64,000 nt of DNA, taken from contig NZ_CP123872.1 of assembly GCF_031598375.1 (NCBI RefSeq), forward strand, positions 3,096,501 to 3,160,500, read 5' to 3'. Below are positions 44,910 to 52,036 of the stretch, one piece after another (the first letter of the stretch is position 1; each line of letters starts with the position of its first letter). The notes beneath the pieces were generated by a model that was not told where the DNA came from, made no database searches, and saw nothing but the letters and a program-made list of their open reading frames with translations. The translations under genes and the position numbers were made by a program. Origin of the DNA: Temperatibacter marinus (GTDB lineage: Bacteria > Pseudomonadota > Alphaproteobacteria > Sphingomonadales > Kordiimonadaceae).

Positions 44910-45833
44910 ATGAGACTCACCCTGATCACCATCCTTTTGCTACTCATCTCAGAGTCTGTATACAGCGATGACGTTCGTCAAAAAAGAATTGTCCTGAGCT
45001 ATGATGACGCCCCCATGAGCGGCACACGATATTATTCAGGAGAAGCGCGAACAGCACAGCTGATCTCTTCCCTACGAGAAGCAAAAGCAGGGCCTGTTCT
45101 TTTTTTCGTGAATACAAAGGGAATAGAGAAGCTTGACAAAGGCATGGCTCGGTTAAAGTCATATGCAAAGTCTGGGCATTTGCTGGCAAACCACACCCAT
45201 TCTCACCTATATGCACATAAAGCCTCTGTCTCTGATTTTTTAGAAGATATTGATAAAGCTGAGGCCCATTTATCCACCTTACCCAATAACCGTCCATGGG
45301 TCAGGTTTCCGTATTTAGATGAAGGACGTTTTCCTGAAAAGATTGCCCAATTGGCTAGAGGGTTAGCGAGCAGAGGTTTGTCCAATGGTTATGTGACTGT
45401 TGATACGTATGACTGGTACCTCAATGACCTTTTTCAAAAAGCCCTAAGGGATGGTAAACCTATAAACCACGATATTCTTCGCGATCTATATGTCCGCCTG
45501 TCTCTTGAAGCAGCAGAGCATTATGATAAAATTTCTTTATCAACTTTGGGCCACTCCCCTATTCATGTTTTGCTACTACATGAGAATGATCTAGCGGCTC
45601 TCTATGCCAAGGATTTGGTTCTTGCTCTGCGAAGAGCCGGTTGGCAAATCATGCATCCTGACGAAGCCTATAAAAATCCTCTGCCGGCACCCACAACACT
45701 TCATACATCACAGGGGCGCTTAGCTGCCCTTGCCATTGACAAGGGCATGGCTCCTAAAAAAACTGCGCATTGGAGCATCATTCAAACTGCGATAGATAAC
45801 GAAATTGAAACACTGGGTGCATTTAAAAAATAA
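44910..45833 (+). CDS. Exported polysaccharide deacetylase family protein
   Basis: A 307-aa NodB-fold protein with a signal peptide (MRLTLITILLLLISESVYS). Motif 1 reads LSYDDAP, motif 2 NHTHSH and motif 3 RFPYLDEG, so the metal-binding Asp-His-His set is present. Members remove N- or O-acetyl groups from glycans. It lies 30 bases behind the ROK fragment and may once have belonged to that operon. Confidence 0.88.
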   Translation: MRLTLITILLLLISESVYSDDVRQKRIVLSYDDAPMSGTRYYSGEARTAQLISSLREAKAGPVLFFVNTKGIEKLDKGMARLKSYAKSGHLLANHTHSHLYAHKASVSDFLEDIDKAEAHLSTLPNNRPWVRFPYLDEGRFPEKIAQLARGLASRGLSNGYVTVDTYDWYLNDLFQKALRDGKPINHDILRDLYVRLSLEAAEHYDKISLSTLGHSPIHVLLLHENDLAALYAKDLVLALRRAGWQIMHPDEAYKNPLPAPTTLHTSQGRLAALAIDKGMAPKKTAHWSIIQTAIDNEIETLGAFKK

Positions 45834-45964
45834 AACGCTTGAAAAGCCATGAATGCAAAGGGCAATGTTTAGAAAGCTGCTTCTTTCACTTAGAAACCAA
45901 GCAACACAGTCATCAAAAGGGCTTCCAAACTATTGAGGACACCCATTAAGGAAAAGACCGCACT

Positions 45965-46837
45965 ATGTACCGCCTATTGATTGCCATCAACTGCATCCTA
46001 TTTTCTGCTCTCGCGCATGCAGAAGAGAACCATAATGCCTTGACAATAATAACCTATAACATTCGAACAGATTGGCAGCAGGACGGGCCAAACAATTGGC
46101 AGTTCAGGCGTGACAACATGGTATCCCTTATTAAAGATCACACGCCTCATATCATAGGCCTTCAAGAAGTCCGACCTCACCAAATGATTGAAATAAAAGA
46201 ACAATTAGGAGATCACTATATCTCATACGGTGTTGGTCGTGAGGATGGTCAACAGAAAGGGGAATCCGCACCGCTCTTCTTTCTTCAGTCTCGGTTCAAA
46301 ATGATTAAAGCTCAAACTCTTTGGTGTTCCCCTTCACCGAATAAGCCTAGTAAAGGGTGGGACAGTGCCTATAATCGCACCCTGACGATTGTACATCTCC
46401 ATGACAAACAAGCTGACCGCAGCCTTTATGCCATCAATACACACTTTGATCATGTGGGAATAGAAGCAAGAAGGGCCTGTGCCGCTATGCTCCTCCGACA
46501 GCTTCAGAGCCAGCAACTTGACCTCGCGGTGGTCATGGGAGATTTTAATTTTGACCGGGGCAGCCCGCCGTACAAGATTTTAAACGGCGCTAAGATCAAG
46601 AGTGGCATCAAACTTCTTGATAGTCGCCACCAAGCGCAACAGCGTGAGGGCCCAGACTATAGTTTTAATGGCTTTAATGCGAAATTCAAAGCCAACAGTC
46701 CTATTGACTTTATCTTCACGACCTCAACTCTGTCAGTGCTAACTCATCTAACTGATGACAGGCGCATAGACGGACGCTATCCCTCAGATCATTTTCCCAT
46801 CTTAATTAAGACCAAGTATAAAAGTCAGGCCAACTAG
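45965..46837 (+). CDS. Exported endonuclease/exonuclease/phosphatase family protein
   Basis: A 290-aa EEP-fold hydrolase with a signal peptide ending at AHA-EE. Motifs: LTIITYNIRTD, IIGLQEVRPHQ, YAINTHFDHVG, VVMGDFNFD and YPSDHFPI, which give the metal-binding Asn, Glu, Asp, Asn and the catalytic His. Exported members hydrolyse phosphodiesters or phospholipid head groups. It is the last chromosomal gene before the genomic island. Confidence 0.9.
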   Translation: MYRLLIAINCILFSALAHAEENHNALTIITYNIRTDWQQDGPNNWQFRRDNMVSLIKDHTPHIIGLQEVRPHQMIEIKEQLGDHYISYGVGREDGQQKGESAPLFFLQSRFKMIKAQTLWCSPSPNKPSKGWDSAYNRTLTIVHLHDKQADRSLYAINTHFDHVGIEARRACAAMLLRQLQSQQLDLAVVMGDFNFDRGSPPYKILNGAKIKSGIKLLDSRHQAQQREGPDYSFNGFNAKFKANSPIDFIFTTSTLSVLTHLTDDRRIDGRYPSDHFPILIKTKYKSQAN

Positions 46838-46852
46838 AAAGATAGAAAAGAA

Positions 46853-46917
46853 AAACCCGCGATCTCTATTGAAATCAAGGGTTTAACTTATAAAATTGGT
46901 AGCGGAGGAGGGATTTG
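46853..46917 (-). repeat. Attachment-site repeat A (attL): tRNA-Met 3' end plus terminator
   Basis: Positions 46892-46917 are identical over 26 bases to 63358-63383, the 3' end of tRNA-Met. The flank 46853-46889 holds a hairpin-plus-T terminator (minus strand AAACCC...GGGTTT then T run) that corresponds to the terminator beside the intact tRNA. The copy breaks off after GGATTTG. This marks the left border of the island, and probably the original chromosomal tRNA end. Confidence 0.85.
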
Positions 46918-47334
46918 CCAGCCTCTGATACCAAAAATTAAATCCATAAATTTCAATATGTTATACAATATCACATTTCGTAGTGGCTCATTGTTCACGT
47001 AAATAACGTAAAATCAAAATCCTCTATTATGCAACAACTAACTTTGGCACCATAAGTGTTAATGGCGGACACAATTGCGAACAAGCTAAATAATTCTTAT
47101 AGCCTTTAAAGGAAATAGACATTTGATGAGTTTGAAGGCATCTACTCAAGCATCAACTTAATTTGAGGGCGCACAGTGATTTTGAAGAAAAGGAAAAAGA
47201 TAAAATAAAAAAACATGAAACAAAGGCGCTTGCAACACTGCAGTCAACTTGCTTAATATTAACTAACAATCAAGATAATGCACTCTCTTAGTTTAAACGC
47301 CATATGGTAACAATTTATCTGATAACGGACAAAT
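46918..47334. other. Gene-free stretch at the left island border
   Basis: AT-rich sequence without a supported gene. It contains only the left inverted repeat of the NADAR cassette (47038-47067) and no clear promoter. Confidence 0.5.
47038..47067 (+). repeat. Left 30-bp inverted repeat of the NADAR cassette
   Basis: Begins CTAACTTTGGCACC and is complementary over 30 bases, with one mismatch, to 47908-47937. The two copies enclose about 840 bases with a single gene. No transposase is inside. Confidence 0.85.
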
Positions 47335-47898
47335 ATGACCTACAATGTAAAAGATTTAATCGCTCTAACCAGCAGGAAAAAATGTAAATACGTGCTGTTC
47401 TGGGGGCATAAAAATCGGGGAAAGGAGATGACCAAAACCTGTCTCAGCCAGTGGTACCCAAGCCCCTTTTCTGAAACAAATGGGATCAGATACGCTACTG
47501 CCGAGCATTACATGATGGAGCGCAAGGCAGTGATGTTTAATGCATTCGACCTGGCTGAGGAAATACTAAAGGACGATGATCCGGCCAGAGCCAAAGCTTT
47601 GGGGAGGCAAGTACCTAACTTCGATCCTGACATCTGGGACGCTAGGAAATATTACCTTGTGATTGCAGGCAACAGACTCAAGTTTTTTCAGAATGAGCCG
47701 CTCAAGACTTACCTGCTCTCGACTGGCAAAAGAATTCTGGCAGAAGCCAGTCCTAAGGATCTGGTTTGGGGAACAGGATTAACCGAAGACCACCCGGATG
47801 CAAAAAACCCAGCTCGCTGGAGAGGCAGTAACTTGCTAGGTTTTGCCTTAATGCGAGTCAGGTCCGAGTTATTTATGAGAAGGCAAAGGGGTGGATAA
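47335..47898 (+). CDS. NADAR-domain (YbiA-like, DUF1768) protein
   Basis: A 187-aa protein with the NADAR domain: YVLFWGHKNRG, LSQWYPSPFSETNGIRYATAEHYMMERKAVMF, ILKDDDPARAKALGRQVPNFDPDIWDARKY, LLSTGKRILAEASPKDLVWGTGLTEDHPDAKNP and WRGSNLLGFALMRVR. NADAR proteins act on riboflavin intermediates (YbiA) or remove ADP-ribose from guanine bases in toxin-antitoxin/phage-defence settings. The gene is flanked by a 30-bp inverted repeat and has only a weak ribosome site. Its place in an island makes the ADP-ribose or defence role plausible, but that is inference. Confidence 0.9.
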   Translation: MTYNVKDLIALTSRKKCKYVLFWGHKNRGKEMTKTCLSQWYPSPFSETNGIRYATAEHYMMERKAVMFNAFDLAEEILKDDDPARAKALGRQVPNFDPDIWDARKYYLVIAGNRLKFFQNEPLKTYLLSTGKRILAEASPKDLVWGTGLTEDHPDAKNPARWRGSNLLGFALMRVRSELFMRRQRGG

Positions 47899-47907
47899 GT
47901 TATAATT

Positions 47908-47937
47908 CGCCATTAACACCTATGGTGCCAAAGTTAG
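47908..47937 (-). repeat. Right 30-bp inverted repeat of the NADAR cassette
   Basis: Reverse complement of 47038-47067 with one mismatch (CCATAGG versus CCATAAG). It begins ten bases after the NADAR stop codon. Confidence 0.85.
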
Positions 47938-48020
47938 CTAGCATTGTTAGAGTGATCTTACTGGGATTAAATATAGCACATCCTTAAAGTTAATTGCTCA
48001 TTGATTATCATTTTAAAGTG

Positions 48021-49424
48021 CTATCCTCTCCTATTTTTATGCATATCTTTGTCATACTTTGCAATAGCAGGGATAAGCTTTGGGCTAAGGTTTTTTCTAT
48101 GTAAGTAATCGTATAATCCCTTAGCTGTGTCTAAAAAATATTTATAATTATGTTGGAATTTTTCTGTGGTTAAGCCTCGAGCTTTAACATCGAATGAAAA
48201 TGCTAAAATAACATGTTCTGTTGCTTTTCCAGCAAGAAGATAATATTCCCTCTTCTGTTGGAATTTTAGTTTCCCATACCAATTATTATCTTTTTTTATT
48301 AAAGATAGTGTATATGGATCATGCCATTCAGTTCCCCATGACTTTTCTTTTGTCCCTGAATAAAATTCTTGAGGGCCTTTCTGTTTTATTCTTTCAATTT
48401 CATTTCTGATAACACCTCCTGTCTCAATTGAGGTTTTTACATCGCCTATAGCAAGGAGCATGTCAGTGATTTTATAGTATTGGCCATCTTTACTAGTAGA
48501 GCCTATTTCGTATTTATAATTTGGTAATCCTCCCTCTTTAGCGTGTTTCACGAACTTGATTTTCCAATCCTTAGGGAAACCTAAATATTCATGCATGCTA
48601 TTAGAGTTTATCATTGCAATTGCTATGTCCATAGCCTTATCAGTATGTATTCCTTCAGGGTAATGATCATCAAATTCTTTGTAAGCTTTAAAAGTATTGA
48701 GCTTCTTCGCAATCATCCAAGTAATATCTTGCGATAAATTATAAAAGGGGCTCTTCTTTTTATTCTCATACAATGAGGCTATATTATGAGGGTCATTTGA
48801 TTGAGCTGCTTTTAGTAAATTATTTGCTTCAATAATGTCTTTGATGGCTTGACCGTATTGAGTTGAAGCCTGATCAATATTAAGTATAATATGGTTGCGA
48901 GATGCTTCAGTAAGGAGTTCCTCAATCAGTTCGATTGTCTGGTTAAATCCCATGACATTATTTGAATATTTTTCATTCAATGATTCCAATGTTTTATTGG
49001 CAACATCTTTTGAATAATCAATTGCTGTTGATAGAGTATCTTCAATAGTTAACTCACTAATTTCTTTATCTATTTCTTTAAAGTGGAGATAAGAATTTAC
49101 TGAGTTTGATATATTGGTGTCATAGTTCTCATATATGTCGGGCCCAGTTTTAAATTTGTTCTCTAATTTTAAAAGAGAGTTTTCTAGATTTGATAAAAGT
49201 ACAATTGTAGCTTTTGAGTTTAAAGAATGATCGAGACGATCGTATGTCTTTACTTGCTTCTTGATTTTGGAAGTTAAAATCAGACTGTTGCTTATATCCT
49301 GAGAAAGATTGTACTTAAATTCAGATAGCTTATCAATTCTGAGGTTATTGTAATAGAAATATGATCCATATCCTAGTGTAACAATAACTAAAAACATTAC
49401 GATTTTAGATAGTAAATTATTCAT
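48021..49424 (-). CDS. Membrane-anchored hypothetical protein
   Basis: A 467-aa protein with an N-terminal membrane anchor (IVMFLVIVTLGYGSYFYY) and a long, mainly helical, coiled-coil-prone body (residues 35-230), then a mixed C-terminal domain (KDNNWYGKLKFQQKREYYLLAGKATEHVILAF). AGGGGAG precedes the ATG by six bases. No family is recognised. The composition is much more AT-rich than the chromosome genes. It sits in the decayed island, so a defence or surface role is possible but unsupported. Confidence 0.65.
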   Translation of the reverse strand: MNNLLSKIVMFLVIVTLGYGSYFYYNNLRIDKLSEFKYNLSQDISNSLILTSKIKKQVKTYDRLDHSLNSKATIVLLSNLENSLLKLENKFKTGPDIYENYDTNISNSVNSYLHFKEIDKEISELTIEDTLSTAIDYSKDVANKTLESLNEKYSNNVMGFNQTIELIEELLTEASRNHIILNIDQASTQYGQAIKDIIEANNLLKAAQSNDPHNIASLYENKKKSPFYNLSQDITWMIAKKLNTFKAYKEFDDHYPEGIHTDKAMDIAIAMINSNSMHEYLGFPKDWKIKFVKHAKEGGLPNYKYEIGSTSKDGQYYKITDMLLAIGDVKTSIETGGVIRNEIERIKQKGPQEFYSGTKEKSWGTEWHDPYTLSLIKKDNNWYGKLKFQQKREYYLLAGKATEHVILAFSFDVKARGLTTEKFQHNYKYFLDTAKGLYDYLHRKNLSPKLIPAIAKYDKDMHKNRRG

Positions 49425-49705
49425 AAATTCTCCCCTTAAAAATAACTTAGCTAATTACTTACTTATTTGTCAATTTCCCGGCCTTAAAGGCCTTTAAAAT
49501 TATTAATAATTGAAAAACACTTTTTATTAATGCTTTGTAAGTTGAGTAATAATATTAAGCACGTGATTTGAATTTTAACTTGGCTAGTTATTAAAATTAA
49601 TTTGAATTATTTATAACTTTACATAAGTCTTATCAGCTAATAACTTTCTACTCTGAATTAAGTGAAACTGTATTAAAAATAAATTTTATCCCCTAAGGAA
49701 TTACA
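49425..49705. other. Divergent AT-rich promoter spacer
   Basis: A 281-base, very AT-rich spacer between two divergent orphan genes. One short hairpin (GGCCTT-A-AAGGCC, 49488-49500) is visible. No gene is seen. Confidence 0.45.
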
Positions 49706-50176
49706 ATGAATAAACCTGGTATTATTAATATGTTAGTTGGGCTATTTTGGGGAGTTGCAACTTTGATTGGTGTTTTTGTTTATGAGTATTTACTTTATAT
49801 TTTAGCCATATTAGCACCTCTGCAGTTTCTATACGGTTTGGGGCAGTTTATTCACTATAAATTTCTTATGGACCCAGATGAAGCCGCGCAATATGACTTT
49901 TCGCTTGATACAAGTCATGTAAAAACTGGAAAATTTTGGTTGATTATTGCTTGCTGTATTGGAGTGTTTACAGGTTTTGACATTTATACTCGTATTGATA
50001 TGGAATTTGTTGCAGTCCCTACATTGTTATTAGCAACATATTGTTTTTTCTGTTTATATGAAACTTATGATTTTGAAGGCTGGAAAAATAGGGCTTATTA
50101 TACAAAAATGTTGTCTTTAGCTTGTTTAGGTGGAGCCATTTATAATGGCATTCGTGCATATAATATAATATTTTAA
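49706..50176 (+). CDS. Small polytopic membrane protein
   Basis: A 156-aa protein with four hydrophobic segments (IINMLVGLFWGVATLIGVFV; YLLYILAILAPLQFLYGL; FWLIIACCIGVFTGF; VPTLLLATYCFFCLY). AAGGA precedes the ATG by seven bases. No family recognised. It is divergent from the anchored 467-aa protein. Confidence 0.6.
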   Translation: MNKPGIINMLVGLFWGVATLIGVFVYEYLLYILAILAPLQFLYGLGQFIHYKFLMDPDEAAQYDFSLDTSHVKTGKFWLIIACCIGVFTGFDIYTRIDMEFVAVPTLLLATYCFFCLYETYDFEGWKNRAYYTKMLSLACLGGAIYNGIRAYNIIF

Positions 50177-50290
50177 TTATTAAAATTTAACGGATGACTA
50201 TCTCAGAAACTCTGTCACTCGAAACCTTTTAATATATGAATATAAACAGTAGCTTATTCTTTTAGCTAAGCATTGTTCTTTAGTTTTCAA

Positions 50291-50377
50291 TTATAGACGT
50301 AAATCAAAATAGCTTGTATTAATGAGAAAATTCTTACGGAGATAGTAAACCGCACCACGGCGGATTAAGTTCTGCAC
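50291..50377 (-). pseudogene. N-terminal remnant of a tyrosine integrase
   Basis: On the minus strand, 28 codons from a GTG at 50377 read VQNLIRRGAVYYLRKNF and end FDLRL then a stop. This aligns with the start of the intact integrase (LNYLYRRNAVYYFRK ... IELRLSLK). The distance and orientation to attachment repeat B copy those of the intact integrase to repeat C. The rest of the gene is gone, so this is the stump of the integrase of island 1. Confidence 0.75.
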
Positions 50378-50462
50378 TTTTGGCAGCTTCAAACTCCTGC
50401 GAGGGAGCTTTTAGCTGTCATTTTAAGGTTAAACGGAACGCCCTAAAGGACCACTAAAAGAA

Positions 50463-50521
50463 AAACCCTCGATCTCTATTGAAATCAAGGGCTTATCTTA
50501 AAATTGGTAGCGGAGGAGGGA
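50463..50521 (-). repeat. Attachment-site repeat B: internal tRNA-Met 3' end plus terminator
   Basis: Positions 50500-50521 match 22 bases of the tRNA-Met 3' end (core GGTAGCGGAGGAGGGA). The adjoining hairpin (minus strand CCCTTGATT...GAGGG, T run) is nearly identical to that of repeat A. It divides the island into two units. Confidence 0.85.
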
Positions 50522-50589
50522 AGCGAAACCAATACCCTCTCAGTCTGAAACCAACAGTAATCCTAGTTCTTCAAAGCATATTGTTAACA

Positions 50590-50617
50590 TGCTATTGGCA
50601 CAGCTGTGCCAATAGCA
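50590..50617. repeat. Perfect 28-bp palindrome near the left end of island 2
   Basis: Half-site TGCTATTGGCACAG followed directly by its exact complement. Each arm contains TTGGCACA, the same octamer that occurs twice at the integrase end (63264-63271 and 63277-63284). Likely a recombinase arm or directionality-factor binding site. Confidence 0.7.
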
Positions 50618-50741
50618 CTATTGAATCATTGTAAATGATTTTTGTCAACTGAATAGAACTGAACTATTAAAGAGAGTTATATGGCGATTTCATCCGACAA
50701 AAACCAATAAACGAAAGGCATAGATATACTCTTGTAAGCGG

Positions 50742-51251
50742 TTATTTAAATAGCCGCTTAATGCCAGCAATTACAGACGACCCTAAGCCACCCTCGTCGA
50801 ATACTTGTTGTGATTTTATTTTTGTAATTCGTTCTTGCTCAGAATAATAGAAATAATCATTATTGGTAAAAGACTCTTCGGTACCGAAAGCCTTTTTCAG
50901 CATCTTTTGTTCTTCTTCTTTTGTAACCTTGAGCGCACTGGATAGATAGTGGGATAAAAACATTGGTTTTGCTTCTATCTGCAGAAAAATTTGACGTAAG
51001 AGTTCTTCACCTTCAGGAGATAGTTGTTTTGCACCCACCATTAACATGCGGTTAAAGTCTACGAATGAAACATTAGCGTCTAATTCTTGAATTTCGCTTT
51101 CAAATTCCTCTTTAGTGATATGTAGATGGTTCATAAAATCATATTCATGCAAATTTGAGAGAATAAAAGCTGCTTTAGCGATTAATTGACCTTCCGGTAA
51201 ATCTTTAGTGGCGCCTAGCTTAATTGCTTTCAGAACGGTAATTTTAGACAT
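50742..51251 (-). CDS. Hypothetical protein downstream of the mob genes
   Basis: A 169-aa soluble, helical, acidic/basic-alternating protein without signal or known motif. GAGGA lies about nine bases before the ATG. It follows the MobC-like gene by 20 bases, so it belongs to the mobilization operon and may be an accessory transfer or stability protein. Confidence 0.65.
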   Translation of the reverse strand: MSKITVLKAIKLGATKDLPEGQLIAKAAFILSNLHEYDFMNHLHITKEEFESEIQELDANVSFVDFNRMLMVGAKQLSPEGEELLRQIFLQIEAKPMFLSHYLSSALKVTKEEEQKMLKKAFGTEESFTNNDYFYYSEQERITKIKSQQVFDEGGLGSSVIAGIKRLFK

Positions 51252-51271
51252 AGTTATTTGTCCTCTTCTTT

Positions 51272-52033
51272 CTAGTGTGCGTTTCTGACAGAATTTTCTT
51301 GTTTGTCAGCACGTGCATTTTCTGCATATTCACGAAATTTCGTCATAGTGATGAAGGTGAACGGTTTTCTGTGTTCATCTCTGATATTAATAAGGCGTTG
51401 ATTGTGTTTAACACTCTCAATACCCATCATGATTTGTTGAAGGCGCCGGTTAAATGCATCATCAGGTGTGATGTATAGTACCTTGTGGTATACGCCCTTA
51501 TTCAGCTTTAATATGTGCTGATATGTCAATTGCTGATACCTAATGTGCGACTTGGTGGACCTTTCACACTCGATGCAGATAATCTGACCTTTCTTATCTG
51601 TAACAAGCGCATCTGGCTTTTTCTGTCCCTTGATTTTCATCGTGTTTTCATAATGAAAATCTGCCCAACCAAATGTATCGCAATGGATTTGAACTTCACG
51701 CAACATGACTTCATGGTCATACGTGCCAAAATGAAACTTTGCTGGCTTAAATAGCTTATAGGCAGATAAGTCTTCGTCGGGTTGTAGAGCCATTCCCAGC
51801 CCGTGAGGGCTCAATGACCAGATGGTTTTGCGTCTGCCATCATCTAAGCTAAATTGATGACGTCTGATCAATCCTTGTTTCTCCATGTTACTCAAAAGAC
51901 GGTGGGCCATTTGGCGGGAGTTAAACCCACACAAGAGCTGAATTAAATCCTGTGAAGACCAGCCACTTACTTTCAAGTGGCAAAGAACCATCATAATATA
52001 AATTTCATGCTTTTTATTGTTAGAGATAGTCAT
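51272..52033 (-). CDS. MobC-like relaxase / replication-relaxation family protein (CloDF13 type)
   Basis: A 253-aa protein with an N-terminal winged-helix segment (LLCGFNSRQMAHRLLSNMEKQGLIRRH) of the replication-relaxation family. A C-terminal nuclease-like core reads KPDALVTDKKGQIICIECERS, an Asp then Glu-x-Glu arrangement as proposed for the non-HUH MOB-C relaxases of CloDF13 type. Its ATG is three bases past the coupling-protein gene, reproducing the mobB-mobC order of CloDF13. It would nick the transfer origin. The assignment rests on size, motif and gene order. Confidence 0.7.
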   Translation of the reverse strand: MTISNNKKHEIYIMMVLCHLKVSGWSSQDLIQLLCGFNSRQMAHRLLSNMEKQGLIRRHQFSLDDGRRKTIWSLSPHGLGMALQPDEDLSAYKLFKPAKFHFGTYDHEVMLREVQIHCDTFGWADFHYENTMKIKGQKKPDALVTDKKGQIICIECERSTKSHIRYQQLTYQHILKLNKGVYHKVLYITPDDAFNRRLQQIMMGIESVKHNQRLINIRDEHRKPFTFITMTKFREYAENARADKQENSVRNAH

Positions 52034-52036
52034 GGT

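Larger units (their letters stand above)
46892..50521. mobile_element. Decayed genomic island 1 at tRNA-Met (between repeats A and B)
   Basis: A 3.6-kb segment bounded by attachment repeats A and B. It holds a NADAR gene within inverted repeats, two orphan genes and the N-terminal remnant of an integrase directly inside repeat B. This is the same geometry as the intact integrase inside repeat C. The composition is AT-rich. It is interpreted as an older element that lost most of its body. Confidence 0.7.
50177..50741. other. Junction region between islands 1 and 2
   Basis: 565 bases without an intact gene. It contains the integrase remnant (50291-50377), attachment repeat B with its terminator (50463-50521) and a 28-bp palindrome (50590-50617), each listed separately. 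Confidence 0.7.

Noticed and set aside
47038-47937. Reading the NADAR unit as an integron cassette with attC
   Set aside because: The ends are inverted, not a single attC at one side, and no integron integrase is present. Core GTTRRRY signals are not convincing.
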